From positions 1 to 64,000 of the forward strand of contig NZ_CADESW010000007.1 in assembly GCF_902830275.1 (NCBI RefSeq): 64,000 bases of DNA. The letters run 5' to 3'. A program made the translations under genes and the position numbers. The notes under the pieces were generated by a model that saw only the letters and a list, made by a program, of their open reading frames with translations, searched no databases and was not told where the DNA came from. This document shows, piece by piece, positions 1 through 8,150 of the stretch. Position 1 is the stretch's first letter. Each line of letters starts with the position of its first letter. This DNA is from Burkholderia stagnalis. GTDB taxonomy: Bacteria; Pseudomonadota; Gammaproteobacteria; Burkholderiales; Burkholderiaceae.

Positions 1-109
1 CGAGCGGCCTCATAGTTCGCTCGGCTATCTGACGCCTGCGCAGTTCGCCCGGGCGCACGACGCGAAGCAGCAGTTTTTAACCTCGGACTCTAACTGCAGT
101 TCGGACTAA
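1..109 (+). CDS. IS3-family (IS407 group) transposase OrfB, C-terminal fragment cut by the window edge
   Basis: Reading from base 2, 35 codons end in TAA at 107-109. The fragment contains RPHSSLGYLTPAQFA, the typical C-terminal signature of IS3-family OrfB (rve-type DDE integrase), followed by a short polar tail. The catalytic residues lie upstream of the window, so intactness cannot be judged. In the family OrfB is normally made as an OrfAB frameshift product that cuts and joins the element ends. Confidence 0.8.
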   Translation, partial: ERPHSSLGYLTPAQFARAHDAKQQFLTSDSNCSSD

Positions 110-125
110 AACCGGGGGCAGGTCA
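1..125 (+). mobile_element. Right end of an IS407-group (IS3 family) insertion sequence
   Basis: The window opens inside an insertion sequence. The end of a transposase reading frame is followed 2 bases later by ACCGGGGGCAGGTCA, ending at 125. GGGGGCAGGTCA is the outward mirror of the TGACCTGCCCCC type of terminal inverted repeat that I recall for IS407-like elements of Burkholderia. These usually duplicate 4 bp of target, so 126-129 (AATG) is the expected duplication. The element interrupts hsdR, which is read towards it from the right. Confidence 0.8.
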
Positions 126-2759
126 AATGTCCTCTCGCTCGTCGATGAACTTGGCGTCGGACTGAATCAGGCCGATAAGCTGCTCTCGGTTAAGGGTAAG
201 CTTGCCGGGCTTCTCCTGCGTCATGCGGGAGATCAGCCCCATAATGTAGTCGTAGTCGATGACGGCTGAAGCGAAGAGCACAAATTCGAAATCAAGTTGC
301 TGCACCTCGGGCAGAGCCTGGTCGCCTTCCTTGTCCTGCTGCTCCTTGAGCCGTTTGGCGGTCTCCAAATACACGCCTTTGAAACCTTGCAACTGCTCGG
401 GTGGCGTGATCTGGCTGATCTGCGTTTTTTGCTCCTCGCTCAAGTCGGTGTACTGATCGAGCTGGGTCTTGAAGCGCTGCACTTCCTTGAATAGATTGAC
501 GAACTGGCTGCGCGCTGCGTCGCCCCTGAGGTTAACCACCTCTTCCGGCGCATTAGCTAGCCCCTGCGATTGCATGAAATCGGCCAGCTTCTGCATGGCC
601 GTCTGCAGACTATCAATGACCTCGGGTGCAGGATCCACCAGCCAGATCTCGCGCGGATTGTTGATCTTCTCTCCAGAGAAGAGTGCAATGGCTTCTTCCA
701 CGGGCTTTTGCTGCTGACGGAAGTCCAAAATGTTGCCGTAGGGCTTGCTGTCGTTGAGCACGCGGTTGGTACGCGAGAAAGCCTGAATCAGCCCATGGTG
801 CTTGAGGTTCTTATCCACGTACAGGGCATTGAGGTACTTGGAGTCGAAGCCGGTAAGCAGCATGTCCACCACGATAGTGATGTCGATCTTCTGGGTGTGC
901 GGCAGATCGGCATTAGAGTATTGCTGATCCTTGATGCGTTTTTGCACGTCCTGATAGTACAGATCGAACTCGCCGATACGGTGGTTGGTGCCGAAGCGAG
1001 CGTTGTAGTCGGCAATGATGCGGGTGAGTGCGGCTTTCTTGCCCTCCGGGTCCTCTTGGTTGTCTTCCTTTTCCTGCGGCAGGTCCTCCTGAATCTGCTG
1101 CACATCCCTGTTGCCCTCGGCGGGCGGGGAAAATACGCAAGCTAAGTTCAGCGGCTGAAAGGTGTTGTCTTCTTCCAGTTTCTTGGCCTGAAGCGTTTTG
1201 AAAGCCTCGAAATACTCTATAGCGTCGTTGATGCGGGCGGTGGCCAGTACAGCGTTGAACTTGCGCCCGTTAGTGGCGGCATCGTGCTTCGCGAGGATAG
1301 TTTCGATGACCTTGGCCTTGGCCAAGCCTTCGCCAGGCTTGGGCGGATTCTTGCCCTCGGGCTTGAAGTAGTCCACGTGAAAGCGCAGGACGTTGCGGTC
1401 TTCGATAGCGTGGGTGATGGTGTACTGGTGCAGGCAGCGCTGGAAAAGGTCGTCCGTGGTGCGGTAGCTGGCCTGTTGCCCCTCGACCTGTTGATAGCTG
1501 GCGTTCTGCTCGAAGATGGGCGTTCCGGTGAAGCCGAACAACTGGGCATTGGGAAAGAACTCCTTGATGGCCTTATGGTTCTCTCCGAATTGCGATCGGT
1601 GGCATTCGTCAAAGATGAACACCATGCGTTGGTTCCGCAGTGGCTCAAGGCGCTCCTTGTAGTTGCGCTTGTTGGTGCCGTCGAGTGCCAACCCCAGCTT
1701 CTGGATGGTAGTGACGATGACCTTGTCTGCGTAGTCGTCAGACAGCAGGCGGCGCACCAATGCTTCAGTGTTGGTGTTCTCCTCGACGCAACCTTCCTGG
1801 AAGCGATTGAATTCCTCTCGGGTTTGACGATCTAGGTCTTTGCGGTCCACCACGAACAAGCATTTGTCGATGTCCGGGTTGTCCTTGAGCAGAGTCGAGG
1901 CCTTGAACGAGGTAAGCGTCTTGCCGCTGCCGGTGGTGTGCCAGATGTAACCGTTGCCGCAGTTTTGGTGGATGCAGTCCACGATGGCCTTCACGGCGTA
2001 GATTTGGTATGGCCGCATCATGAGCAGCTTTTGCTCACTGGCCACCAACACCATGTAGCGGCTGATCATCTGCCCCAACGTGCACTTGGCCAAAAATTTC
2101 TCGGCAAAGCTATCCAGTTGCGTGATCTTCTTGTTGTCTTCGCTCGCGAACTGGTAAACAGGCAAGAATCGTTCATCAGCATTGAAGCTGAAGTGGCGCG
2201 CGTTGTTGTTGGCAAAGTACCAGGTATCGGCGCGGTTGCTAACGATGAAGAGCTGGACGAAGCACAGCAGCGTCCTACCGTACCCGTTGCCGGGGGCGCC
2301 TTTGTAATTGACGATCTGTTGCATGGCCCGACGCGGGCTGACGTCCAGCGTTTTCAGCTCGATTTGCACCACCGGCACACCGTTGATCAGCAGCATCACG
2401 TCGTACCGGTGATGGCTGTTGTCAGTGTTGATACGCAACTGATTGATCACCTCGAAGTCGTTTTTGCACCAGTCGCGGATATTGACGAGGGTGTAGTTCA
2501 GCGGCGTTCCGTCGTCGCGCTCGAAGCTGTTGATGTTGCGCAGCGTCTGGGCGGCGTTGTAGACGTCAGGAGTGATGATGCTGTCGAGCAAGCGCTGAAA
2601 CTCGCTGTCGGTCAGGCGTACCCTATTTAGCGCCTCAAACTTCGCGCGGAAGTTGGCTTCGAGAGCGGTGCGGTCGCGGATATCGGGCCTATAGCTGTAC
2701 TTGAGGTCACCAAGTTTGGTGATCAGCTCCTGCTCGATCTGATTTTCTGTTGAGGTCAT
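123..2759 (-). CDS. hsdR: Type I restriction enzyme R subunit (HsdR), 3' end truncated by an IS element
   Basis: HsdR is the ATP-driven translocase and nuclease subunit of type I restriction complexes. Visible parts are a PD-(D/E)xK nuclease (D120, E134-x-K136, then QxxxY near 148-152), a Walker A TTGSGKT at about 275-281, a DECH box at about 384-387 and the SF2 motor. I chose the ATG at 2759 over one 34 codons upstream because AGGA lies 8 bases before it and the protein then starts like its family (MTSTENQIEQ). The frame gives 878 residues; relatives usually run past 1000. It ends where the IS inverted repeat begins, and the first three bases of that repeat (TGA) are the stop codon. The C-terminal domain that contacts HsdM/HsdS is therefore lost. 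No hsdM or hsdS is visible in the window. Family call sure; activity doubtful. Confidence 0.9.
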   Translation of the reverse strand: MTSTENQIEQELITKLGDLKYSYRPDIRDRTALEANFRAKFEALNRVRLTDSEFQRLLDSIITPDVYNAAQTLRNINSFERDDGTPLNYTLVNIRDWCKNDFEVINQLRINTDNSHHRYDVMLLINGVPVVQIELKTLDVSPRRAMQQIVNYKGAPGNGYGRTLLCFVQLFIVSNRADTWYFANNNARHFSFNADERFLPVYQFASEDNKKITQLDSFAEKFLAKCTLGQMISRYMVLVASEQKLLMMRPYQIYAVKAIVDCIHQNCGNGYIWHTTGSGKTLTSFKASTLLKDNPDIDKCLFVVDRKDLDRQTREEFNRFQEGCVEENTNTEALVRRLLSDDYADKVIVTTIQKLGLALDGTNKRNYKERLEPLRNQRMVFIFDECHRSQFGENHKAIKEFFPNAQLFGFTGTPIFEQNASYQQVEGQQASYRTTDDLFQRCLHQYTITHAIEDRNVLRFHVDYFKPEGKNPPKPGEGLAKAKVIETILAKHDAATNGRKFNAVLATARINDAIEYFEAFKTLQAKKLEEDNTFQPLNLACVFSPPAEGNRDVQQIQEDLPQEKEDNQEDPEGKKAALTRIIADYNARFGTNHRIGEFDLYYQDVQKRIKDQQYSNADLPHTQKIDITIVVDMLLTGFDSKYLNALYVDKNLKHHGLIQAFSRTNRVLNDSKPYGNILDFRQQQKPVEEAIALFSGEKINNPREIWLVDPAPEVIDSLQTAMQKLADFMQSQGLANAPEEVVNLRGDAARSQFVNLFKEVQRFKTQLDQYTDLSEEQKTQISQITPPEQLQGFKGVYLETAKRLKEQQDKEGDQALPEVQQLDFEFVLFASAVIDYDYIMGLISRMTQEKPGKLTLNREQLIGLIQSDAKFIDEREDI

Positions 2760-2832
2760 GAATTCGTTCCTACCGTCGATCGCCCGTTGGTTTATCGAGT
2801 GGGTTTGCCCTTGGTAGCCCATCGGAGCCACG

Positions 2833-3024
2833 TCAGGCGCTCCCTTTGGCGATTTCATCACCTGGGTGATCCAGCCTTAGCTCATGCGTTCGGGCGTACT
2901 CCAAGATCAGAATTTCGATCATGGACGCGACAGAGCGTCGCTCGCGCTCCGCCGCCAAACGCAAGAGCTGCTTGATGTCGGCAGAGGTCCGGATAGAAAG
3001 GGTTTCGTCCTTCAGGCGTGACAT
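2833..3024 (-). CDS. Small ribbon-helix-helix (CopG/Arc-like) DNA-binding protein
   Basis: This 63-residue protein starts with a short strand (TLSIRTSADIKQLLRLAA) followed by two helices, the layout of ribbon-helix-helix repressors and antitoxins. It ends 73 bases before hsdR on the same strand, so the two may be cotranscribed. Small RHH proteins often accompany restriction genes or toxins, but no partner toxin is visible upstream, where debris begins. An operator-binding repressor or an orphan antitoxin are both possible. The start is the only ATG available, with a weak ribosome binding site. Confidence 0.6.
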   Translation of the reverse strand: MSRLKDETLSIRTSADIKQLLRLAAERERRSVASMIEILILEYARTHELRLDHPGDEIAKGSA

Positions 3025-3150
3025 GGCGGCGTCTCGTCAATCAAGTGACGCAAATGTACTGCCTTTTGCATTATTTCCGCAATACCCAAGAACCGGCGTG
3101 CTGTGACTTGGCTTCGGTAATGGGGACCCGAAAGTGTGCCAACGGTCGGT

Positions 3151-3275
3151 ATTCGAAGCCGTTGGTGACCTCTATACCGTTCGGCTATTCTGCACGACGC
3201 GTACCCATCAAGTGATGTGCTTCCCTTAGACAAACTGCAGCACGGCAAATGGCGCGGGGCGCATGAGGTGCTATA
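3151..3275 (+). repeat. Diverged copy of the leader found upstream of the symE-like gene
   Basis: The stretch beginning ATTCGAAGCC and running through TCTATACCGTTCGGCTA (from 3171) to GCATGAGGTGC aligns almost without gaps with 14460-14583, which precedes the symE-like gene. The first 17 bases from 3171 are identical and similarity stays at roughly two thirds over about 100 bases (my hand alignment). No symE reading frame follows here. It appears to be a decayed, solo leader left between hsdR debris and the IS110 remnant. The rest of 3025-3351 shows no gene. Confidence 0.6.
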
Positions 3276-3351
3276 TGAACGCGTCCCGTTTGCAACAGTT
3301 TTCGTGTGTTCCGACAGACAGGATGGGCTGCAGCTCTATAAGACCTATCCG

Positions 3352-4044
3352 TCATTTCGTGGGCGAGGCAATGGAATGGACGCCTCCCACGCCCGGGATC
3401 GCGCTGACTGCTTTCACTGCCCGGTCATCCTTTTGCCATTCGCGCATCCGACGCTCGATCTCGGCTATCTGCCCATCGAGTCGGGCCAGCCCGTTCCATT
3501 GTTCGCGTAACGTATCGATCAGCGCCGCAGGCAGCCGCTGCGCAATCCGGCCAAGCGCGGCGGGTATTTCCTCGTTCAACCTCGCCCGCCCCTTGCTCAT
3601 CACCTCACCGTATTCCGTCAGTAACCCACGCAATCCATTGATCTGCATCGTGCGGAACTTCACCAACTGCTCGCGCATCCGGTGCAGCGCCAGCATCGCC
3701 TGCTGCATCTCGGTCTTCACCGCTACCGGCTTGCCCGGCTGCTGCACCGCCAGCCAAATCGCCCGCGCATCGGCCGCATCGCTCTTGTTGCGAATGTTGA
3801 ACGCCTTCACGAACTCCGCCGGCATCAACCGGACCTCGTGACCCATCCGTCTGAGTTGCCGCGCCCAGTGATGAGCCCCACCACATGCCTTCATCCCGAT
3901 CAGACACGACGTACGGTTCGCGAAGTACTCCAGAAACTTCGCCCGCTTGACCGGCTTGTTCACGATCTCTCCTGTTGCCTGACCAACGTAATGCACCTGG
4001 AACACGTTCTTGGCGATGTCTACGCCCACTGCCATACTGTTCAT
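3352..4044 (-). pseudogene. IS110-family transposase, truncated and with a mutated catalytic residue
   Basis: The 230-residue product begins MNSMAVGVDIAKNVFQVHY and carries the N-terminal RuvC-like DEDD domain of IS110 transposases: D in GVDIAK, DxxD in KSDAADAR. The second acidic residue, normally E in the family motif MEACG, is K here (GMKACGG, codon AAG). The frame leaves the family right after AIPGVG, so the C-terminal serine-containing transposase domain (about 100 residues) is missing. Both defects argue it is dead. Just upstream, GTGGATCCTC (4046-4055) and GAGGATCCAC (4113-4122) form a perfect 10-bp inverted repeat, probably part of the element's 5' non-coding region. Confidence 0.85.
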
Positions 4045-4512
4045 CGTGGATCCTCCGGTTGCCGGGAAATGCTTGCATTTTCCACTTGGGCACTTCGATG
4101 CCGTTGGCCCGTGAGGATCCACCCACTTCCTTTGCTCTCACGGTCTCGGGTGGGACGCGTTCATTTCAATTCTCCACGCGCCCCCCCACGCAGCGGGGCA
4201 TCTAGCAAGCCAGAATGCAAAGAAGTCTGTCTGAGTGCCCTCAGTCTCGACGACCTCACCAAGACGAGTATCTGCTCAATAGTGAGCAGATACAGAATAG
4301 ATGGGGACATTGCGGATCTTGGTTGCACTTCGAGTCAAAGTCCTGCGTCGACATCATGCTCGGTCCGATGCCCCCAAGGAGCCGGCTTATAACGCTGTAC
4401 TTCATCGCACGCTCGACGCGCCACCACCGAGGTGCGCCGCTAGCTACGATTCCGAGAAAGCCGGTATATTGGCAAACTCAAGACACTTCAAATTATTTGC
4501 CGGGGATTTCAC
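4045..4512. other. 468-bp region without a convincing gene, upstream of the GmrSD-like gene
   Basis: The left part is the 5' non-coding flank of the IS110 remnant. The rest shows no coding pattern on either strand, but holds a strong hairpin at 4268-4293 and an AT-richer stretch just before 4513 that may contain the promoter of the GmrSD-like gene. Confidence 0.5.
4268..4293. repeat. Perfect 11-bp inverted repeat with 4-base loop
   Basis: GTATCTGCTCA (4268-4278) is followed by ATAG and by its exact complement TGAGCAGATAC (4283-4293). No T-run follows, so it is a poor terminator. It may be an operator or the scar of a mobile element. It lies 220 bases before the GmrSD-like start. Confidence 0.7.
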
Positions 4513-6636
4513 GTGCCGCATACGCTCACTGCAAAAGAACAAACGCTGCAGAAGATTTTCAGCGATGAGTATGTATTCACCATCCCAGGTTATCAACGCC
4601 CCTATTCCTGGGGGAGCGACCAGGCGCAGGAGCTCTTGGACGATTTGCTGAGTGCGCTCGAAGTGTCCCCGGAGCAACTCGGGGATGGTGTGCCGTATTT
4701 TCTTGGCACCATCGTACTCATAAAGGGCGAAGCATCGCCTGACGCCACCGTTGTCGATGGCCAGCAGCGCTTGACCACGCTGACACTGCTTCTTTCCGCA
4801 ATTAGAGCCACAATCAGTGACCGTGCGGTGCAGACCGGTATCACGAAACGTATTTACGAACACGGAGACGTCGTCTCGGCCACCGAAGCCAGCTACCGCC
4901 TGTCTTTGCGCGAACGAGACAGAGATTTCTTCCGTCACTACATCCAACACGAAGACGGCCTCACCAAACTCATTGAGTTGAATTCGACTCTACCCAGCGC
5001 GCAGGAGCGGTTGAGAGCAAACGCCCGGGTCTTCATGAACGGGCTGTCGGATTTGGATGAATCCGAGCTAATAAGGCTGGTCCAGTTCATAATCACACGT
5101 TGCTATCTCGTCACCGTAGCTACTCCAGACCTCGATTCCGCATATCGCATTTTTGGAGTTCTCAATAGTCGCGGCCTCGATTTGAGCGCTACGGATATTT
5201 TGAAGGCGGAAATCATTGGGGGCATCGAATCTGGACTGCGTGAGACGTACACAAAAAAATGGGAAGACGCTGAGGAGGACTTGGGGCGCGACGAGTTCGG
5301 CGACCTATTCAGCCATATCCGAATGGTGTACCGCAAAGCCAAGCCGCAAGGGACATTGCTGAAAGAGTTCAAGGAGCACGTTACACAGGCAACTGAGCCG
5401 CAGACGTTTGTCGACACTGTGCTTCTACCGATGGCGAGAGCGCTCGCTGCGCTCTCCGACGCCGATTACGCCAGCACATTGCATGCGGAGCTCGTAAACG
5501 AGCACCTGCGTTGGCTTAACAAGCTGGAATTCAAGGACTGGTTGCCGCCTGCCTTGGCCTTTTACGTGCGGCATTCCGAGCAGCCGGCCCGGATGTTGGC
5601 TTTCTTCCGCGACCTCGAACGCCTTGCGTATTCGATGCTCGCACGAAAAATTGGGGTTAATGGTCGTATTGAACGCTTCTCTACATTAACGGGCGCCATC
5701 GAAAACGGCCAAAATTTGTTCGCCGAGGCATCGCCGCTGCAACTTTCTCCGAGTGAGCAATACGACGCCTATTCGGTGCTGAGCGGCCCGCTGTATGACA
5801 CGCACTCCGCACGTGCCGTAGCGCTGTTGCTCTTGCGCCTGGACCGTCTTTTGTCCGATGGCTCCGCGGTGTACGAACACGAGGTCGTCTCGGTCGAACA
5901 TGTGATGCCCCAACAGCCCGCGCCGAACAGCCAATGGGCGACGTGGGTTCCCGATACGAAAATCTATCAAAGCTGGGTCCATCGGCTTGGCAACCTCGTG
6001 CTACTGAGCCGCAAGAAGAATAGCTCCGCGAGCAATCGAGAGTTTTCCTGGAAGAAGAATTCCTATTTCACCAAAGGCGGTGTTTCCGGCTTCGCTCTTA
6101 CAACTCAAGTGCTGCAGCATTCGGAATGGACCGTGGACATCATGCAAGCACAGCAGGCTTCGGTGATGAAGGTGTTCGAGACGCACTGGCGTCTGGAGGA
6201 CCGCAAGAGCAAGTCGGAAATTTCTAAGGAATTGCTGGGCGAACTGTCATCGGACAGCGATGGCATCTACTTCGAGCTGGAAAGTGCCAAGCACGGCCTC
6301 GCCGCAGTGGCACGGAAAAGTAGCAGCTCGTTCACCATTCTCGCGCAGTCGCAGGCACGATTGGATTGGACGGGGCAGCCCCATTCATATCAACAGTTGC
6401 GAGAGAGTTTGCAGAAATTCGGTTCTCTACAAGTGTCGGCGGACGGCTCCCATCTGGTTTTCACACGGGATGTGAACTTCGTCAGTCCCAGTGCCGCCTC
6501 CGCTACGGTCTTGGGCAGAACGGACAATGGGCGGAATTCGTGGCGACTCAAAGGAACGACGATTACGTATGCCGCTTGGCAAGACAATTTGCCGGCCGAC
6601 CAATCGGCTAGCGAGACCGAACCAGGTAACCAGTGA
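4513..6636 (+). CDS. GmrSD-like restriction protein (DUF262 - DUF1524 - DUF4357)
   Basis: GmrS/GmrD-type enzymes are type IV restriction systems that cut phage DNA with modified bases, using a DUF262 ParB-like NTPase and a DUF1524 His-Me (HNH) nuclease. This single 707-residue chain has the DUF262 motifs IPGYQRPYSW (24-33) and DGQQRLTTL (82-90). The nuclease motif is E462-H463 followed by H490-RLGN and a Lys/Asn/Ser-rich end of the DUF1524 domain. A C-terminal DUF4357 segment begins near 656 (FVSPSAAS, LGR, NG, W). The start is a GTG preceded by CGGGG; no upstream in-frame ATG fits. It is flanked by IS debris and a T6SS module, so the island appears to be a defence hotspot. Family assignment is strong; the target is unknown. 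Confidence 0.85.
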   Translation: MPHTLTAKEQTLQKIFSDEYVFTIPGYQRPYSWGSDQAQELLDDLLSALEVSPEQLGDGVPYFLGTIVLIKGEASPDATVVDGQQRLTTLTLLLSAIRATISDRAVQTGITKRIYEHGDVVSATEASYRLSLRERDRDFFRHYIQHEDGLTKLIELNSTLPSAQERLRANARVFMNGLSDLDESELIRLVQFIITRCYLVTVATPDLDSAYRIFGVLNSRGLDLSATDILKAEIIGGIESGLRETYTKKWEDAEEDLGRDEFGDLFSHIRMVYRKAKPQGTLLKEFKEHVTQATEPQTFVDTVLLPMARALAALSDADYASTLHAELVNEHLRWLNKLEFKDWLPPALAFYVRHSEQPARMLAFFRDLERLAYSMLARKIGVNGRIERFSTLTGAIENGQNLFAEASPLQLSPSEQYDAYSVLSGPLYDTHSARAVALLLLRLDRLLSDGSAVYEHEVVSVEHVMPQQPAPNSQWATWVPDTKIYQSWVHRLGNLVLLSRKKNSSASNREFSWKKNSYFTKGGVSGFALTTQVLQHSEWTVDIMQAQQASVMKVFETHWRLEDRKSKSEISKELLGELSSDSDGIYFELESAKHGLAAVARKSSSSFTILAQSQARLDWTGQPHSYQQLRESLQKFGSLQVSADGSHLVFTRDVNFVSPSAASATVLGRTDNGRNSWRLKGTTITYAAWQDNLPADQSASETEPGNQ

Positions 6637-6851
6637 TTTCGTGGCGAGGTCAACTCGCCATGAGCCCCTATCGGTCACGCTGCCTAGGCAAATTCGTTGC
6701 GCGCCGACACCTTGTTGCACTGGCCTAAACAACGAGCTGGTACGACAAGCGGGTGTAGGCATCAAACGCCAGCCGATTGCCACTTGGCAAAGAGCATACG
6801 CCCAACCTCGAGCATGGTCGTTTCACGTGCCTGAAGCAGGTCCCCACGCAG

Positions 6852-7142
6852 TTACGACAAGGTACTCGACGCGTCTTGAGACTGAATGAGCAGCGGCGCC
6901 GGTTGGCACTGACACACGCACCAATCGCCATTCAGCGCCTGCTGCCGTCCGTCCGGACCACGGCTCAAGCAGCGGGGGCCAACACATACAATTTGGCCGG
7001 TAGTTCCGCACGTCCTACATATAACCGGATCGCCTTCATATGCGACAGCGCGGTCGTTCATCCTCTCGGCGCGACTGGTTGCGATAACTTGGCCGCGTGC
7101 CGTTGTTGTGTCGCCGTCCAAAATGTCATAGCGTTGACTCAT
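6852..7142 (-). CDS. PAAR-domain protein, T6SS spike tip
   Basis: The 96-residue protein has the PAAR layout: GDTTTARGQVIATS, then a short strand with DRAVAYEGDPVICRTCG, then a Gly-rich turn and a C-terminal Cys-rich end (CVCQC). PAAR proteins cap the VgrG trimer and sharpen the spike, with Cys/His holding a metal. AGGATCC precedes the ATG by 3 bases. It is the last gene of the leftward vgrG-effector-immunity run and is followed by a 215-bp gap to the convergent GmrSD-like gene, in which I see no gene. Confidence 0.8.
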   Translation of the reverse strand: MSQRYDILDGDTTTARGQVIATSRAERMNDRAVAYEGDPVICRTCGTTGQIVCVGPRCLSRGPDGRQQALNGDWCVCQCQPAPLLIQSQDASSTLS

Positions 7143-7215
7143 ATTGGATCCTGTTAGAAATCGAATAACGATCGAAAGTCGTCGCCTAAACCACCATCCA
7201 AGTTTATTTCAAAAT

Positions 7216-7389
7216 TCACTTGCCGAGTAGCATCTTGTAATCACGCTCAACCGCCTTAAATTCTAGATCAGACTGGACACCATTGACAGTCGACCTCCCC
7301 CACTCAACAAAAGGGGAAATCTTCTTAATACCCTCTCGCGCCCTCCCTATACCATTCAGGTACAACGCATTTTGATCAGCGAGTCTCAT
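7216..7389 (-). CDS. Small ORF, 57 residues, unknown
   Basis: The frame starts ATG at 7389 and reads MRLADQNALYLNGIG at its N-terminus, mixed charged and hydrophobic, ending in MLLGK. It lies between the immunity-like gene and the PAAR gene on the same strand, 73 bases before the PAAR start. An overlapping frame just upstream (ending TGA near 7375) encodes 38 plausible residues with no start codon. The two may be remnants of one gene separated by a frameshift. No clear ribosome binding site is seen. It was too short to weigh on codon use alone. Confidence 0.35.
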   Translation of the reverse strand: MRLADQNALYLNGIGRAREGIKKISPFVEWGRSTVNGVQSDLEFKAVERDYKMLLGK

Positions 7390-7505
7390 AAAATATTTTA
7401 CTTACAATCAGCGACTCACCAGGCGATAAGCATGCCGCGGGTTCTATCGGGTCTGTATTGCGTGCAATGCTCAGCGTATCAACGCTGCATCCTTATACCT
7501 GTAGG

Positions 7506-8150
7506 TCATCCATCTTCACCAACTATACGCCTAACAATAGAATGCAACTTCTTCTTCCGCCATTCTTCGATCGTCGAAATCCAGTACCCCTCATTACTGG
7601 GCACTATCTCTCCGTGTTCTCCATGTAAGACAATCTTGTTGTTGATCCGCCTCACAAAGGTAACTTCGTAACAATACGGCGACACAGTGTCATCTGGCCG
7701 CTTATGTAAAAGAGCGAACAGATTCGATTTATCTTGATAATCTTTCGGCGCGCTACATAGTTTGACAGGAGCAAATCGATCTGGAACCTCCGTCGCCCCG
7801 TCAACCTGGCCCAGGAAACTCAAATTTATATTCCTCCCCAAAAAACCATAGATATTTCCATTTTTCTTATCCACAAGCCAATTTGAATTCAATTGCATCG
7901 TGCAGTTACAACTACACGTCACCATATAGTACGACGGACGCGTTCGATTCCAAGACACAACCAAATTGGAATCCTCACAGATAGGATTAGCATCGGTTGA
8001 AGATGTTTCAATTGACTTGCTGCACTCGTATCCATCACACACATAATCGACACCTGGCCCACTGGCATTTGCGATCGACGAATAATTCAAAATCAACGCA
8101 ATAGCCACGCCAAGTACCGCCACCCCTTTATAGCTGGCAGACGAATTCAT
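7506..8150 (-). CDS. Secreted protein, putative periplasmic immunity protein for the adjacent effector
   Basis: I do not recognise the family. The N-terminus (MNSSASYKGVAVLG, a hydrophobic core, then ANA before SGPG) is a standard signal peptide. The mature part is rich in Cys (including a CSCNC run), suggesting disulphides in the periplasm. The gene overlaps the 3' end of the putative cell-wall effector, the usual arrangement of T6SS effector and immunity. A periplasmic location suits protection from a peptidoglycan-targeting toxin. An alternative ATG at 8183 would add 11 residues; neither start has a strong ribosome binding site. The gene is A+T-richer than the core genome, a sign of transfer. 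Confidence 0.55.
   Translation of the reverse strand: MNSSASYKGVAVLGVAIALILNYSSIANASGPGVDYVCDGYECSKSIETSSTDANPICEDSNLVVSWNRTRPSYYMVTCSCNCTMQLNSNWLVDKKNGNIYGFLGRNINLSFLGQVDGATEVPDRFAPVKLCSAPKDYQDKSNLFALLHKRPDDTVSPYCYEVTFVRRINNKIVLHGEHGEIVPSNEGYWISTIEEWRKKKLHSIVRRIVGEDG

Noticed and set aside
4268..4293. Hairpin as a Rho-independent terminator
   Set aside because: No T-run on either side and no gene ends just before it.
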